DNA from: Halopseudomonas sp002296055
GTDB lineage: Bacteria > Pseudomonadota > Gammaproteobacteria > Pseudomonadales > Pseudomonadaceae
Reading direction: 5' to 3' (one strand)
DNA: 64,000 bases
Assembly (NCBI RefSeq): GCF_050876985.1
Contig: NZ_JBPAPP010000001.1
In this document: in pieces, positions 25,689 to 35,600 of the stretch
Position numbering within the stretch: the stretch's first letter is position 1
Layout of the letters: the number at the start of each line of letters is the position of its first letter
Made by a program: the position numbers and the translations under genes
Notes under the pieces: generated by a model
The model's input: only the letters and a program-made list of their open reading frames with translations
What the model was told of the DNA's origin: nothing
Databases searched by the model: none

Positions 25689-27344
25689 CACGTCCGGGTA
25701 GAGTGGCTCGATGCCGCCCTCGGTCAGTGCTTCGGCCTCGCGCTGTCGAGCTTGGGTAACCTTGCGCACGGCGCGCCACAGCGGCTTGCCGCGCCAGGTG
25801 CTGTCGATCTGGCCGAATAGGCAGGCATTCAGTTCGTCCAGTGCATCGGCCAGCACCGGGTACGCGTGGCTCAGGGCAATCAGGTCGCTGTCTTGGCGTT
25901 TAGCCCAGTGCTCCAGCGCCTTGCGAGCCTCGGCGGGCCGGTTGTGGCGGCAGGCGGTTTGCAGGTCTGCTAGCGGGTTGTCGGGCAGGTCGCTTTCCAA
26001 CCCGGCGCTGTCTTCGTCTAGCTGTTGCAGGCTGTTGAGGGCTGAACGGGCGTTGCGGAGCAGGTGAAGAGTCCAGAGCAGCGCGCAGGTCAGCAGGGCG
26101 CATATCAGCTGCCAGGGCCACAGTAGAGGCGCCTCGCTACTGGCCGGCAGATTCCAGTCCGGGGGCGGCGCCTGAGTAGCGCCGTTGCTACGCACGTTGA
26201 GCTGCACGGCAGCCAGTTCGGATGTTTCCAATTGATCGGTCTGCGTATTCCACCACTGCACGGCGATAGCAGGAATCTCGAAGTGGCCGGCATGTCGCGT
26301 GACGACCGCCGAGCTTTCCTGCCGCAGGCCGAGGATACCCGTGTCGGAAAACTGGTTCTCCAGCTGCGGTTGGTCGCTATATTGGCGCAGGTCGTCGTTG
26401 TTCAGGTTCAGCGTGCTGAGCTCGGGGAGCTGACTGGCGGTAAGGCCGTCGGCCTGAATCGACAGTGTGCGGGTCAGGGGCTCACCGCGCTGCAGTTCCT
26501 GGGCTGGATCGGGCTGCCAGTTCTGGCTCAGGCGAACCTGGCGTGCCGGCAGCCAGGGTGTGTCGGCCGGATAAGTGGCGGGAATGGGGCGTACCTCAAG
26601 TTGCAAACTGGGCGAGCGCAGCTGCAGAAATCGTGCGTTGTGGCCGCTGTTGCTGCCGGCCTCGCGGGGTTGCAGGGCGGTGGCGCTGAATAGCTGCGAG
26701 GGTATTTCCAGCGGCCCGCTGCGTTGTGGGTAGATGGCGTAGCGAATTTCAATCACGCCATGTACCACACCATCGAGCGTGCGCTCATAGGTTTTTGGCG
26801 CGCCCAGGGCTTCCACGCGCGCTTCGGGGATATCCAACCCGCTCAGGGTGGAGTCGTCGTACAGTGAAACGGAATGGTAGATGCGCAGGGTGAGAAGCAC
26901 CTGCGCCTGCACGTAGGGGGTGGCGGTATCGACTTCGGCGTCGATGAAGACGGCGGCCTGATTGGCCGGGTCGGCGCTGGCCAGTTGCTCTGCGGTCAGC
27001 ACCCGCAGGCTGACCGGTTCGCTGTGTTCGCCGCCAAGCGACAGCGGCGGTATGACGACAAACCCGGTGCGCAGCGGTTGCAGTTCGACGACCCAGCGGG
27101 TCACCGGTACGGTGCGACCGTTGATCTGGCTGACCAGGCTCAGACGGCGGTGGTTCAGTACCTGAAAGTGCTCCTGCAGCGGGCTTAGATCGAGCTGATC
27201 CTCGCGGCTGGCCAGGGTACTTTCCAGCGTCAATTCGACGGTTTGCTGCGGCGCCAGTTGAATGCGGTTGACACTGGCCTGCAGCGCGGCCTGGAGTGGC
27301 GAGCTGCAGCACAGTAGCACGATGAGAAGAAACAGCTGGCGCAT
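25686..27344 (-). CDS. batD: BatD-like protein
   Basis: 552 residues. Signal peptide about 1-19. The long extracytoplasmic part is beta-rich (SVNRIQLAPQQTVELTLES, DGVVHGVIEIRYAIYPQRSGPLEIPSQ), as in the oxygen-tolerance BatD family. One membrane helix lies about residues 405-428 (LLWPWQLICALLTCALLWTL), followed by a helical cytoplasmic tail. It is the last gene of the moxR-bat operon and its start overlaps the batB stop (TAATG). The stop codon TAA lies inside the end of the repeat element, so the original C-terminus may have been altered by insertion. Confidence 0.82.
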   Translation of the reverse strand: MRQLFLLIVLLCCSSPLQAALQASVNRIQLAPQQTVELTLESTLASREDQLDLSPLQEHFQVLNHRRLSLVSQINGRTVPVTRWVVELQPLRTGFVVIPPLSLGGEHSEPVSLRVLTAEQLASADPANQAAVFIDAEVDTATPYVQAQVLLTLRIYHSVSLYDDSTLSGLDIPEARVEALGAPKTYERTLDGVVHGVIEIRYAIYPQRSGPLEIPSQLFSATALQPREAGSNSGHNARFLQLRSPSLQLEVRPIPATYPADTPWLPARQVRLSQNWQPDPAQELQRGEPLTRTLSIQADGLTASQLPELSTLNLNNDDLRQYSDQPQLENQFSDTGILGLRQESSAVVTRHAGHFEIPAIAVQWWNTQTDQLETSELAAVQLNVRSNGATQAPPPDWNLPASSEAPLLWPWQLICALLTCALLWTLHLLRNARSALNSLQQLDEDSAGLESDLPDNPLADLQTACRHNRPAEARKALEHWAKRQDSDLIALSHAYPVLADALDELNACLFGQIDSTWRGKPLWRAVRKVTQARQREAEALTEGGIEPLYPDV

Positions 27345-29152
27345 TATCGTGGGCGTCCGTCCGGTTGTTGCAGGTGTTGATAGAGGAACTTGCGGCGCAG
27401 CAGTTCGGCCGGGTTATCGGGTATGTCCCGTAGCCATTGTTGCACAGCTTGTTGCTGTTCGATCTGTTGCCGGCTGCTGCCACCGCCGCCGCTACCGCCA
27501 TGCTGAGTGGCGTCACCCGCATCCTCCGGGCTGGCGATCAGCTCGCCGGGTAGGGCGCCAGTGCTTTGGCCCTGGGATTCGCCGCTGCTGCTGCCTTGGT
27601 TACTGGCGGCAGGGTCCAGGCTGCCGGCGCTGCTGCTTTCGCCGCTACTGGCCTGGCCCGAGTCGCTGGCACCGTCGACCTCTGCTTCGCCCGGATTGTT
27701 GCCCCCGGGCTGGGTATCTGGCTCGGCGTTCTCGTTCGCGGGCTGCTCTTGCGCTGACTCTTCATCGGGATCGGCCTGCTCCTGCAGGCTCGCCAGATAG
27801 GCCTCGACCTGCTGGCGGTTATGGCGCGCAGCGGTGTGGTCGGGCGCTTGCGTCAGAGTAGCTTCAAAGGCGAGTAGAGCGCCCTGGTAGTCCTCGGCCA
27901 ACGCCAGGGCGGTGCCCTGACTGAAGTGATAGTGGGCGTTGTCTGGTTCGGCGTTGGCCAAGGCGCCCCAAGCGTCAGCTGCCGCCCGGTAGTCGCCGGC
28001 CTGTAACAACGCCCAGGCGCGCCACTGCGGATCTTCAAAGCGGCCGGCGGCTTCTGCAGCCTGACCGGCCTGCAGTAGAGCACTGGCCTGCTGGTCCGGG
28101 CGCTGCCACAGGTCTTGCCAGCCGAGGGCGTTTGCCGGGAGCGGCAGCCATAGGGCGCAGAGTATCAGCAGTAGCCAGCCACGGCGTGCGCCCAGCGCCG
28201 CCAGCGGTAACAGCAATAACAGTAGCCAATGGCCCTGATCTTGCCGCTGGACGCTCAGCCCGACGTCACTTGGCTGGCTGCTGGTGTCGGCCAGTAGTTG
28301 CTGCAGGTCCCGCTCATCGGCACTGAGGCGGCGGTAATCACCGCCCTCGGATCGAGCAAAATCGAGCATCGCCTGTTCATCCAGACGCGGCAGCAGAATC
28401 CGCCCCTGGTCGTCGCGCATAAAGCCGCCTTCGGCCAACGGAATGGGCGCACCGTCAGCCGTACCAATGCCGATGATACGCAGGGCCGCGCCCAGCTCAC
28501 GGGCGCTGACAGACAGGCTGTCACTGCTCACCCCCTCAATGCTGCTGGCCAGTAGCAGTACCTGAGTGGCGCTGTCGCCGCGCTGTGAGCGCATGTCGGC
28601 GGCCAGTTGCAGCGCCTGATCGAGCTGCTGTCCGCGCACTGGCATGATGTCCGGGTGCAATGCGTCCAGCAGGTTGCGCAGGGTGCCGTGGTCGCGGGTC
28701 AGCGGGGCGACCAGGTGGGCGCTGCCAGCGTAGGCAATCAGCGCCACACGGCGGTCCGGGTAGCGTTGAAGGAGGTCGCGAATTTTGCGCTTTGCCTGCT
28801 CCAGACGGGTCGGTGGCAGGTCGTTGGAGAGCATGCTGCGCGAGACCTGCAACACCAGGATCAGGCTGCCGCTGTCTTCGCGGCGCTGGGTGTTGTCTGA
28901 CTCCCAGGCCGGGCCGGCGAGAATCACCAGGCTGAGGCTCCAGACGCAGGCCAGCAGCAAATAGCGGCCCATATAATGGCGTCCGGTCTGATGCTGTAGC
29001 AGCGCCTTGCGAAGGTTGGCCGGCAGCAGGGCATCCCAGCCGGAATGCTGGCGATGATGGCGGTACAGGTAGCCGCACAGCAGCAGCGCCGGAATCAGTC
29101 CTAAGAGCCACAGGGGGCGCAGAAAGGCGAAGGGCATTACCGACTCAGGCAT
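27344..29152 (-). CDS. batB: BatB/BatC-type fusion: VWA domain plus TPR repeats
   Basis: 602 residues from the ATG at 29152, which follows GGAGG and overlaps the batA stop by eight bases. Two N-terminal membrane helices (about 8-30, 61-82) are followed by a von Willebrand A domain (about 92-280). Two further helices, TPR repeats (about 345-460) and a long low-complexity Gln/Glu/Ser/Gly tail complete it. BatB and BatC are separate genes in some bacteria and fused here. The MIDAS motif that should read DxSxS reads QVSRS (Gln102, codon CAG at 28847-28849), so metal binding is probably lost. Confidence 0.82.
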   Translation of the reverse strand: MPESVMPFAFLRPLWLLGLIPALLLCGYLYRHHRQHSGWDALLPANLRKALLQHQTGRHYMGRYLLLACVWSLSLVILAGPAWESDNTQRREDSGSLILVLQVSRSMLSNDLPPTRLEQAKRKIRDLLQRYPDRRVALIAYAGSAHLVAPLTRDHGTLRNLLDALHPDIMPVRGQQLDQALQLAADMRSQRGDSATQVLLLASSIEGVSSDSLSVSARELGAALRIIGIGTADGAPIPLAEGGFMRDDQGRILLPRLDEQAMLDFARSEGGDYRRLSADERDLQQLLADTSSQPSDVGLSVQRQDQGHWLLLLLLPLAALGARRGWLLLILCALWLPLPANALGWQDLWQRPDQQASALLQAGQAAEAAGRFEDPQWRAWALLQAGDYRAAADAWGALANAEPDNAHYHFSQGTALALAEDYQGALLAFEATLTQAPDHTAARHNRQQVEAYLASLQEQADPDEESAQEQPANENAEPDTQPGGNNPGEAEVDGASDSGQASSGESSSAGSLDPAASNQGSSSGESQGQSTGALPGELIASPEDAGDATQHGGSGGGGSSRQQIEQQQAVQQWLRDIPDNPAELLRRKFLYQHLQQPDGRPR

Positions 29153-30140
29153 GCATCCTCCGGCGCACCGGGCGACTGCTCCACAGCGCGCTGAGCAGTA
29201 GCGCCAGTGCCAGCGGCCAAGGGTAGAGTGGTTTGGCCTCGCGGCTGGCCCGGTCGGCCCGCTGGCTGGGCTCAAGCTGCTCGATACGCTCGATCATCTG
29301 TTGCAGCGCAGCACTGTCGCTGACGCGGAAGTAGTCGCCGCCGGTCAGCTTGGCAATTTCTTGCAGTGTGGCCTCGTCGAGATCGCTGGCGGGGTCGCTG
29401 TCGCCTTCCAGAATGCTCAGCAAATCACTCTGACCACCGCCTTCGGCGCCCACACCAACGGTAAAAATGCGGATGTGCGCGTCGCTGGCTATGCGTGCTG
29501 CCTGGATGGGCGACATGGTGCCGGCGGTATTGGCGCCGTCGGTGACCAGCAGCAGGACGCGACTGTTGGCCGGCTGCGCGTTCAGGCGCTTGATGGCCAG
29601 GCCAATGGCGTCGCCGATGGCGGTATCGCGTCCGGCCAGGCCGATAAAGGCCTCGTTCAACCAGGTGCTGACGCTGTCCAGGTCGTAGGTCAGGGGCGAC
29701 TGCACATAGGCCTTGTCGCCAAACAGGATCAACCCCAGGCGGTCGCCGCCACGCTGACCGATCAGCTCGCTGAGCCAGTGCTTGACGACGCTCAGGCGAT
29801 CGCTGGCAGCGCCATCAAGCTCCAGGTCGCGGGTGTCCATACTGGCCGACAGGTCAATGGCGAGCATCATGTCGCGCCCGCTGCTGAGCGGTGGCAGGGG
29901 CGCACCCAGCAGCTGCGGGCGGGCGCAGGCCATTACCAGCAGTAGCCAAATCAGAATCAGTGGCGCGGCGCTGCGCGGGGCGTGCACCAGCGCTTCATGT
30001 TCGCTATCCAGCCGCTTCAGCCGAGGCAGAAAGGCGACCTGCAGGGCTCTGGCTGGACGCTCGGCCGCAGGCAGCAGCCAGCGCAGCAGCCAGGGCAGCG
30101 GTAGCAGTAACAGGGCGGCGGGCCAGGCAAATTCAAACAT
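29145..30140 (-). CDS. batA: BatA-like VWA-domain membrane protein
   Basis: 331 residues. Membrane helices at about 5-23, 58-75 and 305-325 flank a von Willebrand A domain with an intact MIDAS (AIDLSAS, Asp96-Ser98-Ser100) and VTDGANTAG later. The domain faces the periplasm and is expected to bind protein partners through a divalent metal. Eight-base overlaps join it to the genes on both sides, indicating translational coupling. Confidence 0.85.
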   Translation of the reverse strand: MFEFAWPAALLLLPLPWLLRWLLPAAERPARALQVAFLPRLKRLDSEHEALVHAPRSAAPLILIWLLLVMACARPQLLGAPLPPLSSGRDMMLAIDLSASMDTRDLELDGAASDRLSVVKHWLSELIGQRGGDRLGLILFGDKAYVQSPLTYDLDSVSTWLNEAFIGLAGRDTAIGDAIGLAIKRLNAQPANSRVLLLVTDGANTAGTMSPIQAARIASDAHIRIFTVGVGAEGGGQSDLLSILEGDSDPASDLDEATLQEIAKLTGGDYFRVSDSAALQQMIERIEQLEPSQRADRASREAKPLYPWPLALALLLSALWSSRPVRRRMHA

Positions 30141-30594
30141 GGTTGTACCTGATCCAGCGCAGCAGCTCGCGCTGCAGTGCTCTGCGCTGTTGTGGGCTCA
30201 GCGTCAGTTGTGCCTGATACAGGGAACTGCCAAGCGGGGCCAGCAATTCACTGCGCGGACGCGGGTAATGCTGGCACAGGTAGTCAACCCAGGCCTGGCC
30301 GTAGAGCCGTGTGGCGGCGGCGTTGCCGCGGCTTTTAAGGTGGCGTTTGAGTTGGGTGTTGAGCGCGGCGAGCCAGTCCTGATCTGTCAGGCTGTCCGGT
30401 ACCTCCCAGATGATACGTTGAGCCTTCAGACGGCGGCGTTGGCGTTTGCGGTTGAGGATCAGCAGCAGCGGCACCAGCACCAGCAGGCTGACTAGCAGGG
30501 CGGCCAGCAGCAGCCAGCCGGGGGCGGGTGGCCACCAGCCGATCGGCGGCGGCGGAGCCGGTAACAGCAGGCTCTCCTGCAGTGGGCTGCTCAT
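30133..30594 (-). CDS. DUF4381 small membrane protein of the bat operon
   Basis: 153 residues. One membrane helix (about 22-50, PPAPGWLLLAALLVSLLVLVPLLLI) after a proline-rich start PPPPIGWWPPAP, which is diagnostic of DUF4381. A basic stretch and a helical cytoplasmic domain follow. Found between the DUF58 and batA genes in many proteobacteria; function unknown. ATGA overlap with the DUF58 gene. Confidence 0.82.
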   Translation of the reverse strand: MSSPLQESLLLPAPPPPIGWWPPAPGWLLLAALLVSLLVLVPLLLILNRKRQRRRLKAQRIIWEVPDSLTDQDWLAALNTQLKRHLKSRGNAAATRLYGQAWVDYLCQHYPRPRSELLAPLGSSLYQAQLTLSPQQRRALQRELLRWIRYNHV

Positions 30595-31541
30595 TGGGCG
30601 GCCGGGCGCGGGTGCCCGCTCAGGGTGTCGCGCAACTGCTCATGGGCCGGGTAGCGGGTATCCAACGGCAGCAGACTGCAGCGCAGCCGCCGCGCCAGCC
30701 GCAACCAGGCCTGGCGCTGGGCGTTGAACTGGTTGGCGTAGTCAGTGCGCACGGTGTCCTGGCGGGTGTCCAGGGTCAGGTGGCGTCCGGCCTGGACAAA
30801 GTCCAGCGGGCCAAAGCGCGGTAGCTCGGCATCCAACGGATCGAAGACCGGCAGCAGGATCACATCGTTATGGCCGGCCAGCGGCACCAGCAGGCTCTGA
30901 TTGAGACCGTCGATGGCCGCGTGATCACAGATGATGTACAGGATACTGCCGGGGCGAATGATCTCGCGGCTATGACGCAGCGCGAGATTGAGCGACTCGG
31001 CGCCTGGCTCTTGCGGGTCGTGCTGCTCGGGGGCCAGGGTCTGGTTGGCCTGCACCAGCAGCTGCAGTAGTTTGAGCAGGGCCTTGCGATCGCGACGGGG
31101 GCGCACCTCGTGGCACTCGGCACCGCCAAACACCATGCCGCCCACGCGGTCGTGATGGGCTAGCGCGGTCCAGGCAATCAGGGCACAGGTTTCTGCCGCC
31201 AGCACGGATTTGAAGCAGCGCTGACTGCCGAAGAACAGCCGTGCGCTTTGCTCGCCGATCAGAAAGACCGGCCGCTCGCGCTCTTCATTGAAGACTTTGG
31301 TGTGTACCTTCTGGCTGCGTGCGGTGACGCGCCAGTCGATGTTACGAATATCGTCGCCGGGCAAATAGGCGCGCACCTGGTCGAAATCGACGCCACGACC
31401 ACGCAAGCGGGAGTTTTGCTGGCCCATCTGCCGGCTGCTGCGCACCGGTCGGCTGAACAGCGGCAGCTCATGGCAGTGCCTGCGGGTGGCCAGCAGGGCA
31501 TCCAGGGTGGTGTGGATGGCCGGGTCGCTTGCGGCGCTCAT
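30591..31541 (-). CDS. DUF58 domain protein
   Basis: 316 residues, no signal peptide. The conserved DUF58 block GRGVDFDQVRAYLPGDDIRNIDW (about 47-69) is followed by HTKVFNEERERPVFL and a VWA-like fold (IGEQSARLFFGSQ). It is the usual cytoplasmic partner of MoxR AAA+ ATPases. Located five bases after the moxR stop. Confidence 0.88.
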   Translation of the reverse strand: MSAASDPAIHTTLDALLATRRHCHELPLFSRPVRSSRQMGQQNSRLRGRGVDFDQVRAYLPGDDIRNIDWRVTARSQKVHTKVFNEERERPVFLIGEQSARLFFGSQRCFKSVLAAETCALIAWTALAHHDRVGGMVFGGAECHEVRPRRDRKALLKLLQLLVQANQTLAPEQHDPQEPGAESLNLALRHSREIIRPGSILYIICDHAAIDGLNQSLLVPLAGHNDVILLPVFDPLDAELPRFGPLDFVQAGRHLTLDTRQDTVRTDYANQFNAQRQAWLRLARRLRCSLLPLDTRYPAHEQLRDTLSGHPRPAAQ

Positions 31542-31546
31542 GGGGC

Positions 31547-32506
31547 TCAGACTACCGGCACCGAGTCGATCAGCAGGTTGATTGCCTGATCGCTGTCGAT
31601 ACCGGCGGCCTCGGCCTCAAAACTCAGCAACACGCGATGGCGCAGCACGTCGTGGGCAATGGCCTGCACGTCTTCCGGGCTGACAAAGTCGCGCCCGGCC
31701 AGCCAGGCGTGGGCGCGGGCGCAGCGGTCCAGGGCAATGGTGCCGCGCGGGCTGGCGCCCATCTCCAGCCATTCGGCCAGCTGCGGGTTGTACTGGTCGG
31801 GGCGGCGGGTGGCCATGACCAGTTGGATCAGATACTCCTCCACCGCGTCGGCCATGAACAGCTCAAGCACTTCCTGCCGCGCGGCCAGAATGCACTGCTG
31901 GCTGATGCGCTCGGCAATGCGCGGCTCTTCTCCCCGGGCTTCGCCCCGAGCCAGTTGCAGAATCTGCCGCTCAAGGGCCGCGTCGGGAAAGCCGATGCGC
32001 ACGTGCATCAAGAAGCGGTCGAGTTGGGCTTCGGGCAGGGGATAGGTGCCCTCCTGCTCGATAGGGTTCTGAGTCGCCATCACCATGAACAGCTCAGGCA
32101 GGCCGTAGGTTTCGCGGCCGATACTCACCTGGCGCTCGGCCATGGCCTCCAGCAGGGCAGATTGCACCTTGGCCGGCGCCCGGTTGATCTCGTCGGCCAG
32201 CACCAGGTGATGAAAAATGGGGCCCTGCTGAAAACTGAAGGTGGCGGTTTCCGGGTGGTAGACCTCGGTGCCGGTGATGTCGGCGGGCAGTAGGTCTGGG
32301 GTGAACTGAATACGGTGAAAATCCGCCTCGATACCCTCGGACAAGGCTTTGATGGCCTTGGTCTTGGCCAGGCCAGGAGCGCCTTCTACCAGTACGTGAC
32401 CGCCCGCCAGCAAGCTGATGAGCATGCGGTCGATCAGATGTTCCTGACCAAAAATGTGTTGGCCCATAAAGGCCTTCAACTGCAGCAGGGAATCCCGGTG
32501 GGTCAT
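31547..32506 (-). CDS. moxR: MoxR-family AAA+ ATPase
   Basis: 319 residues from the ATG at 32506; a GTG at 32530 is in frame but less like relatives. Walker A GAPGLAKT (42-49), Walker B LVLADEINRAP, and sensor-1 segment MATQNPIEQEGTYPLPEAQLDRF, all intact. MoxR proteins act as chaperones that assemble or metal-load partners carrying VWA domains. First gene of a six-gene operon (moxR, DUF58, DUF4381, batA, batBC, batD) linked to membrane-stress and oxidative tolerance in other species. Confidence 0.92.
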   Translation of the reverse strand: MTHRDSLLQLKAFMGQHIFGQEHLIDRMLISLLAGGHVLVEGAPGLAKTKAIKALSEGIEADFHRIQFTPDLLPADITGTEVYHPETATFSFQQGPIFHHLVLADEINRAPAKVQSALLEAMAERQVSIGRETYGLPELFMVMATQNPIEQEGTYPLPEAQLDRFLMHVRIGFPDAALERQILQLARGEARGEEPRIAERISQQCILAARQEVLELFMADAVEEYLIQLVMATRRPDQYNPQLAEWLEMGASPRGTIALDRCARAHAWLAGRDFVSPEDVQAIAHDVLRHRVLLSFEAEAAGIDSDQAINLLIDSVPVV

Positions 32507-32681
32507 GTGGTGTCCGTTGTTCTGAGGCACGGGCTGGAATCAGTGGATGTCACTTTAACGAAAAGCCCTTGGTCTAGACTATCCTCACAGAAAAAAACAG
32601 TGCATTGCGCGGTCTGGCTGGGGCAGGTGTAGCTGCCAAAACCGCCGACCCACTACACCCAATCCCGAGGAGGGAGGCAAC

Positions 32682-35600
32682 ATGGCGCTGATTACGGCCA
32701 GTTCCAAGCAGGCGTTTATCGAGCAATTACAAACCCGCTTACAGGCGCTGGTACCACGCAGTGATCACGCTGCAGTGGCGCAGTTTTGCAGTCAGTTTTT
32801 CGGCATCGCGTCGCTGGCCGAGCTGGAAGTGCGGCAGGATACCGACCTGCTGGGATGCACCCTGGCCGCTTGGCGTTTCTTTCAGCAACTGCCTGGGGGC
32901 GAGGTCAAGCTGCGGGTCTTCAACCCGGATACTGAGCAACACGGCTGGCAAAGTACCCACAGCATTGTTGAGGTGCTGCACGTTGACCTGCCTTTTTTGG
33001 TGGACTCGGTACGCATGGAGCTGACGCGTCAGGGGTACGCCATTCACAGCCTCTATAACAGCATCATGCAGGTGCAGCGCGACGAACAGGGGCAACTGCA
33101 GCAGCTACTGAGTGCCAGCGGCAATGCCAGTGACGCGCGGGCCGAGTCGGTCATGTATATCGAAATTGATCGGGCGACCAATACCGCCGATCTGAACGCC
33201 CTGCAAAGCGGCTTGCTGGCCGCGTTGGAGACTGTGCGCGCTACCGTGCAGGACTTTGCTGCGATGCGCGAGCGCGTGCAGGACCTGATTGGCCAGCTCG
33301 GCAGCCGTCGCAAGCAATACTTCTCGCGCGATGAGCGCACCGAGGCGGTGGCTTTTCTGGAGTGGCTGCTGGAGGACCACTTTACCTTTCTGGGCTACGA
33401 GTGCTTTGCCATCAATGAGGGCTTGCCGGAGCAACGCCTTGGCTTGCGTGCCGACGCCAGCCTCGGCGCGCTGGCCCTGAATCCGCGTGATGAAAATCTG
33501 GAAGGTCTGCCGGAGACCGTTACGGCTTATCTGCAGGCACCATTGCTGCTGTCGTTCGCCAAGGCTTCTCAACTGAGCCGGGTGCATCGCCCGGCCTATC
33601 CGGACTACGTGTCGGTACGCGAGGTAGATGCCGATGGCAACGTGCTGCTGGAGCACCGTTTCATGGGCCTGTACACCTCACGGGTCTACTCGGCACTGGT
33701 GGACCACATCCCGCACGTGCGGCGCAAGGTGGCGCATGTGCGCGAGGTGTCCGGTTTTATTCCGCGCAGCCATCTCGCCAAGGAGCTGGAGCAGGTGCTG
33801 CAGGTACTGCCCCGTGACGATCTGTTCCAGACCCCGGTTGATGAGCTGGCACAAACGGCTATTGCCATCGTGCAGATGCAGGAGCGTAACCAGATCAGGC
33901 TGTTCCTGCGCCGAGGCAACTACGGGCGTTTTTACTACTGCCTGGCTTTTGTGCCGCGGGATGTCTACTCCACGGATATTCGCCGCACCATTCAGGAGGT
34001 GCTGACCCGCCGCGTAGAAGCCAGTGAAAGCGAGTTCTGGACCTACTTTTCCGAATCCACCCTGGCGCGCACCCAGTTCATCCTGCGCGTTGATCCGACC
34101 AAGACCCTGGATATCGACCCCGTGAAAATTGAACAGGAAGTAGTGCGCGCCTGCCGCAACTGGCAGGACGAGTTTCGTGATCGTCTGCTGGAGAGCCTTG
34201 GAGAGGCGCGGGCGACCGACGTGCTGGCGCACCTGGGCGATGGCTTTCCGCCGGGTTACAGCGATCGCTTTACGCCCGCCACCGGGGTGGTTGATTTGCA
34301 AACCCTGCTGGGGCTGACCGACGCGGCGCCGCTGGCCATGAGCTTTTACCAGCCGCTGGCGCAGAAGCCCGGTGTGCTGCACTGCAAGCTCTACCACCTG
34401 AATGAATCACTGCCGTTGTCGGACGTGATTCCCGTGCTGGAAAACCTCGGCCTGCGCGTGCTGGGCGAGTTTCCTTTCCGCGTGGTGCAATCTGACGGCA
34501 CTCAGTTCTGGATTCATGACTTTGAGTTCACCTTTGGCGCCGGCGCCTCGCTGGATATTCAGGAGACCAACGCGTTGTTCCGCGACGCCTTTGCCGCGGT
34601 CTGGTCCGGACAGGCAGAAAACGACGCCTTCAACCGACTGGTGCTGCTGGCAGGGCTACCCTGGCGAGATGTGGCGTTGCTGCGCGCCTACGCGCGCTAC
34701 CTTAAGCAGATTCGCTTGGGCTTTGAGCTGCCCTACATTGCCAGCACCTTAGTAGCCCACGCGGACATCGCCCGCGAGCTGGTGCGGTTGTTTCGGACCC
34801 GCTTCTACTTGGCGCGCAAGCTCAGCGCCGACGACCTGGCGGACATGCAAGGCAAACTGGAGAAGGCGATTCTGGGCGCGCTGGATGACGTGGCGGTGCT
34901 CAACGAAGACCGCATTCTGCGCCGCTACCTGGACCTGATCAAAGCCACCTTGCGCACTAACTTCTATCAAAACGACAACGAAGGCGAAGCACGCGAGTAC
35001 CTGAGCCTCAAGTTTGACCCGACGCAGATTCCGGAATTGCCGCTGCCGCGCCCGATGTTCGAAATCTTCGTGTATTCGCCGCGCGTGGAAGGCGTGCACC
35101 TGCGCGGTGGCAAGGTCGCCCGTGGCGGGCTGCGCTGGTCCGACCGCGAGGAGGATTACCGCACCGAGGTGCTGGGGCTGGTTAAGGCCCAGCAGGTGAA
35201 AAACGCTGTTATCGTACCGGTCGGTGCCAAGGGCGGCTTTGTTCCGCGCCGCCTGCCGGTGGGGGGTAGCCGCGACGAAGTACAGCAGGAGGCGATTGCC
35301 TGTTACCGACTGTTTATCCAGGGCTTGCTGGATATCACCGACAATCTGGTCGACGGCAAGGTTGTACCGCCGGCCAACGTGGTGCGCCATGACGCCGACG
35401 ACCCGTATCTGGTGGTGGCGGCCGACAAGGGCACGGCCACCTTCTCCGATATCGCCAATGAAATTGCGGCTGGTTACGGCTTTTGGCTCGGCGATGCGTT
35501 CGCCTCTGGTGGCTCTGCCGGGTACGACCACAAGAAAATGGGGATCACCGCGCGCGGCGCCTGGGTGTCGGTGCAGCGGCATTTCCGCGAGCTGGGGCTG

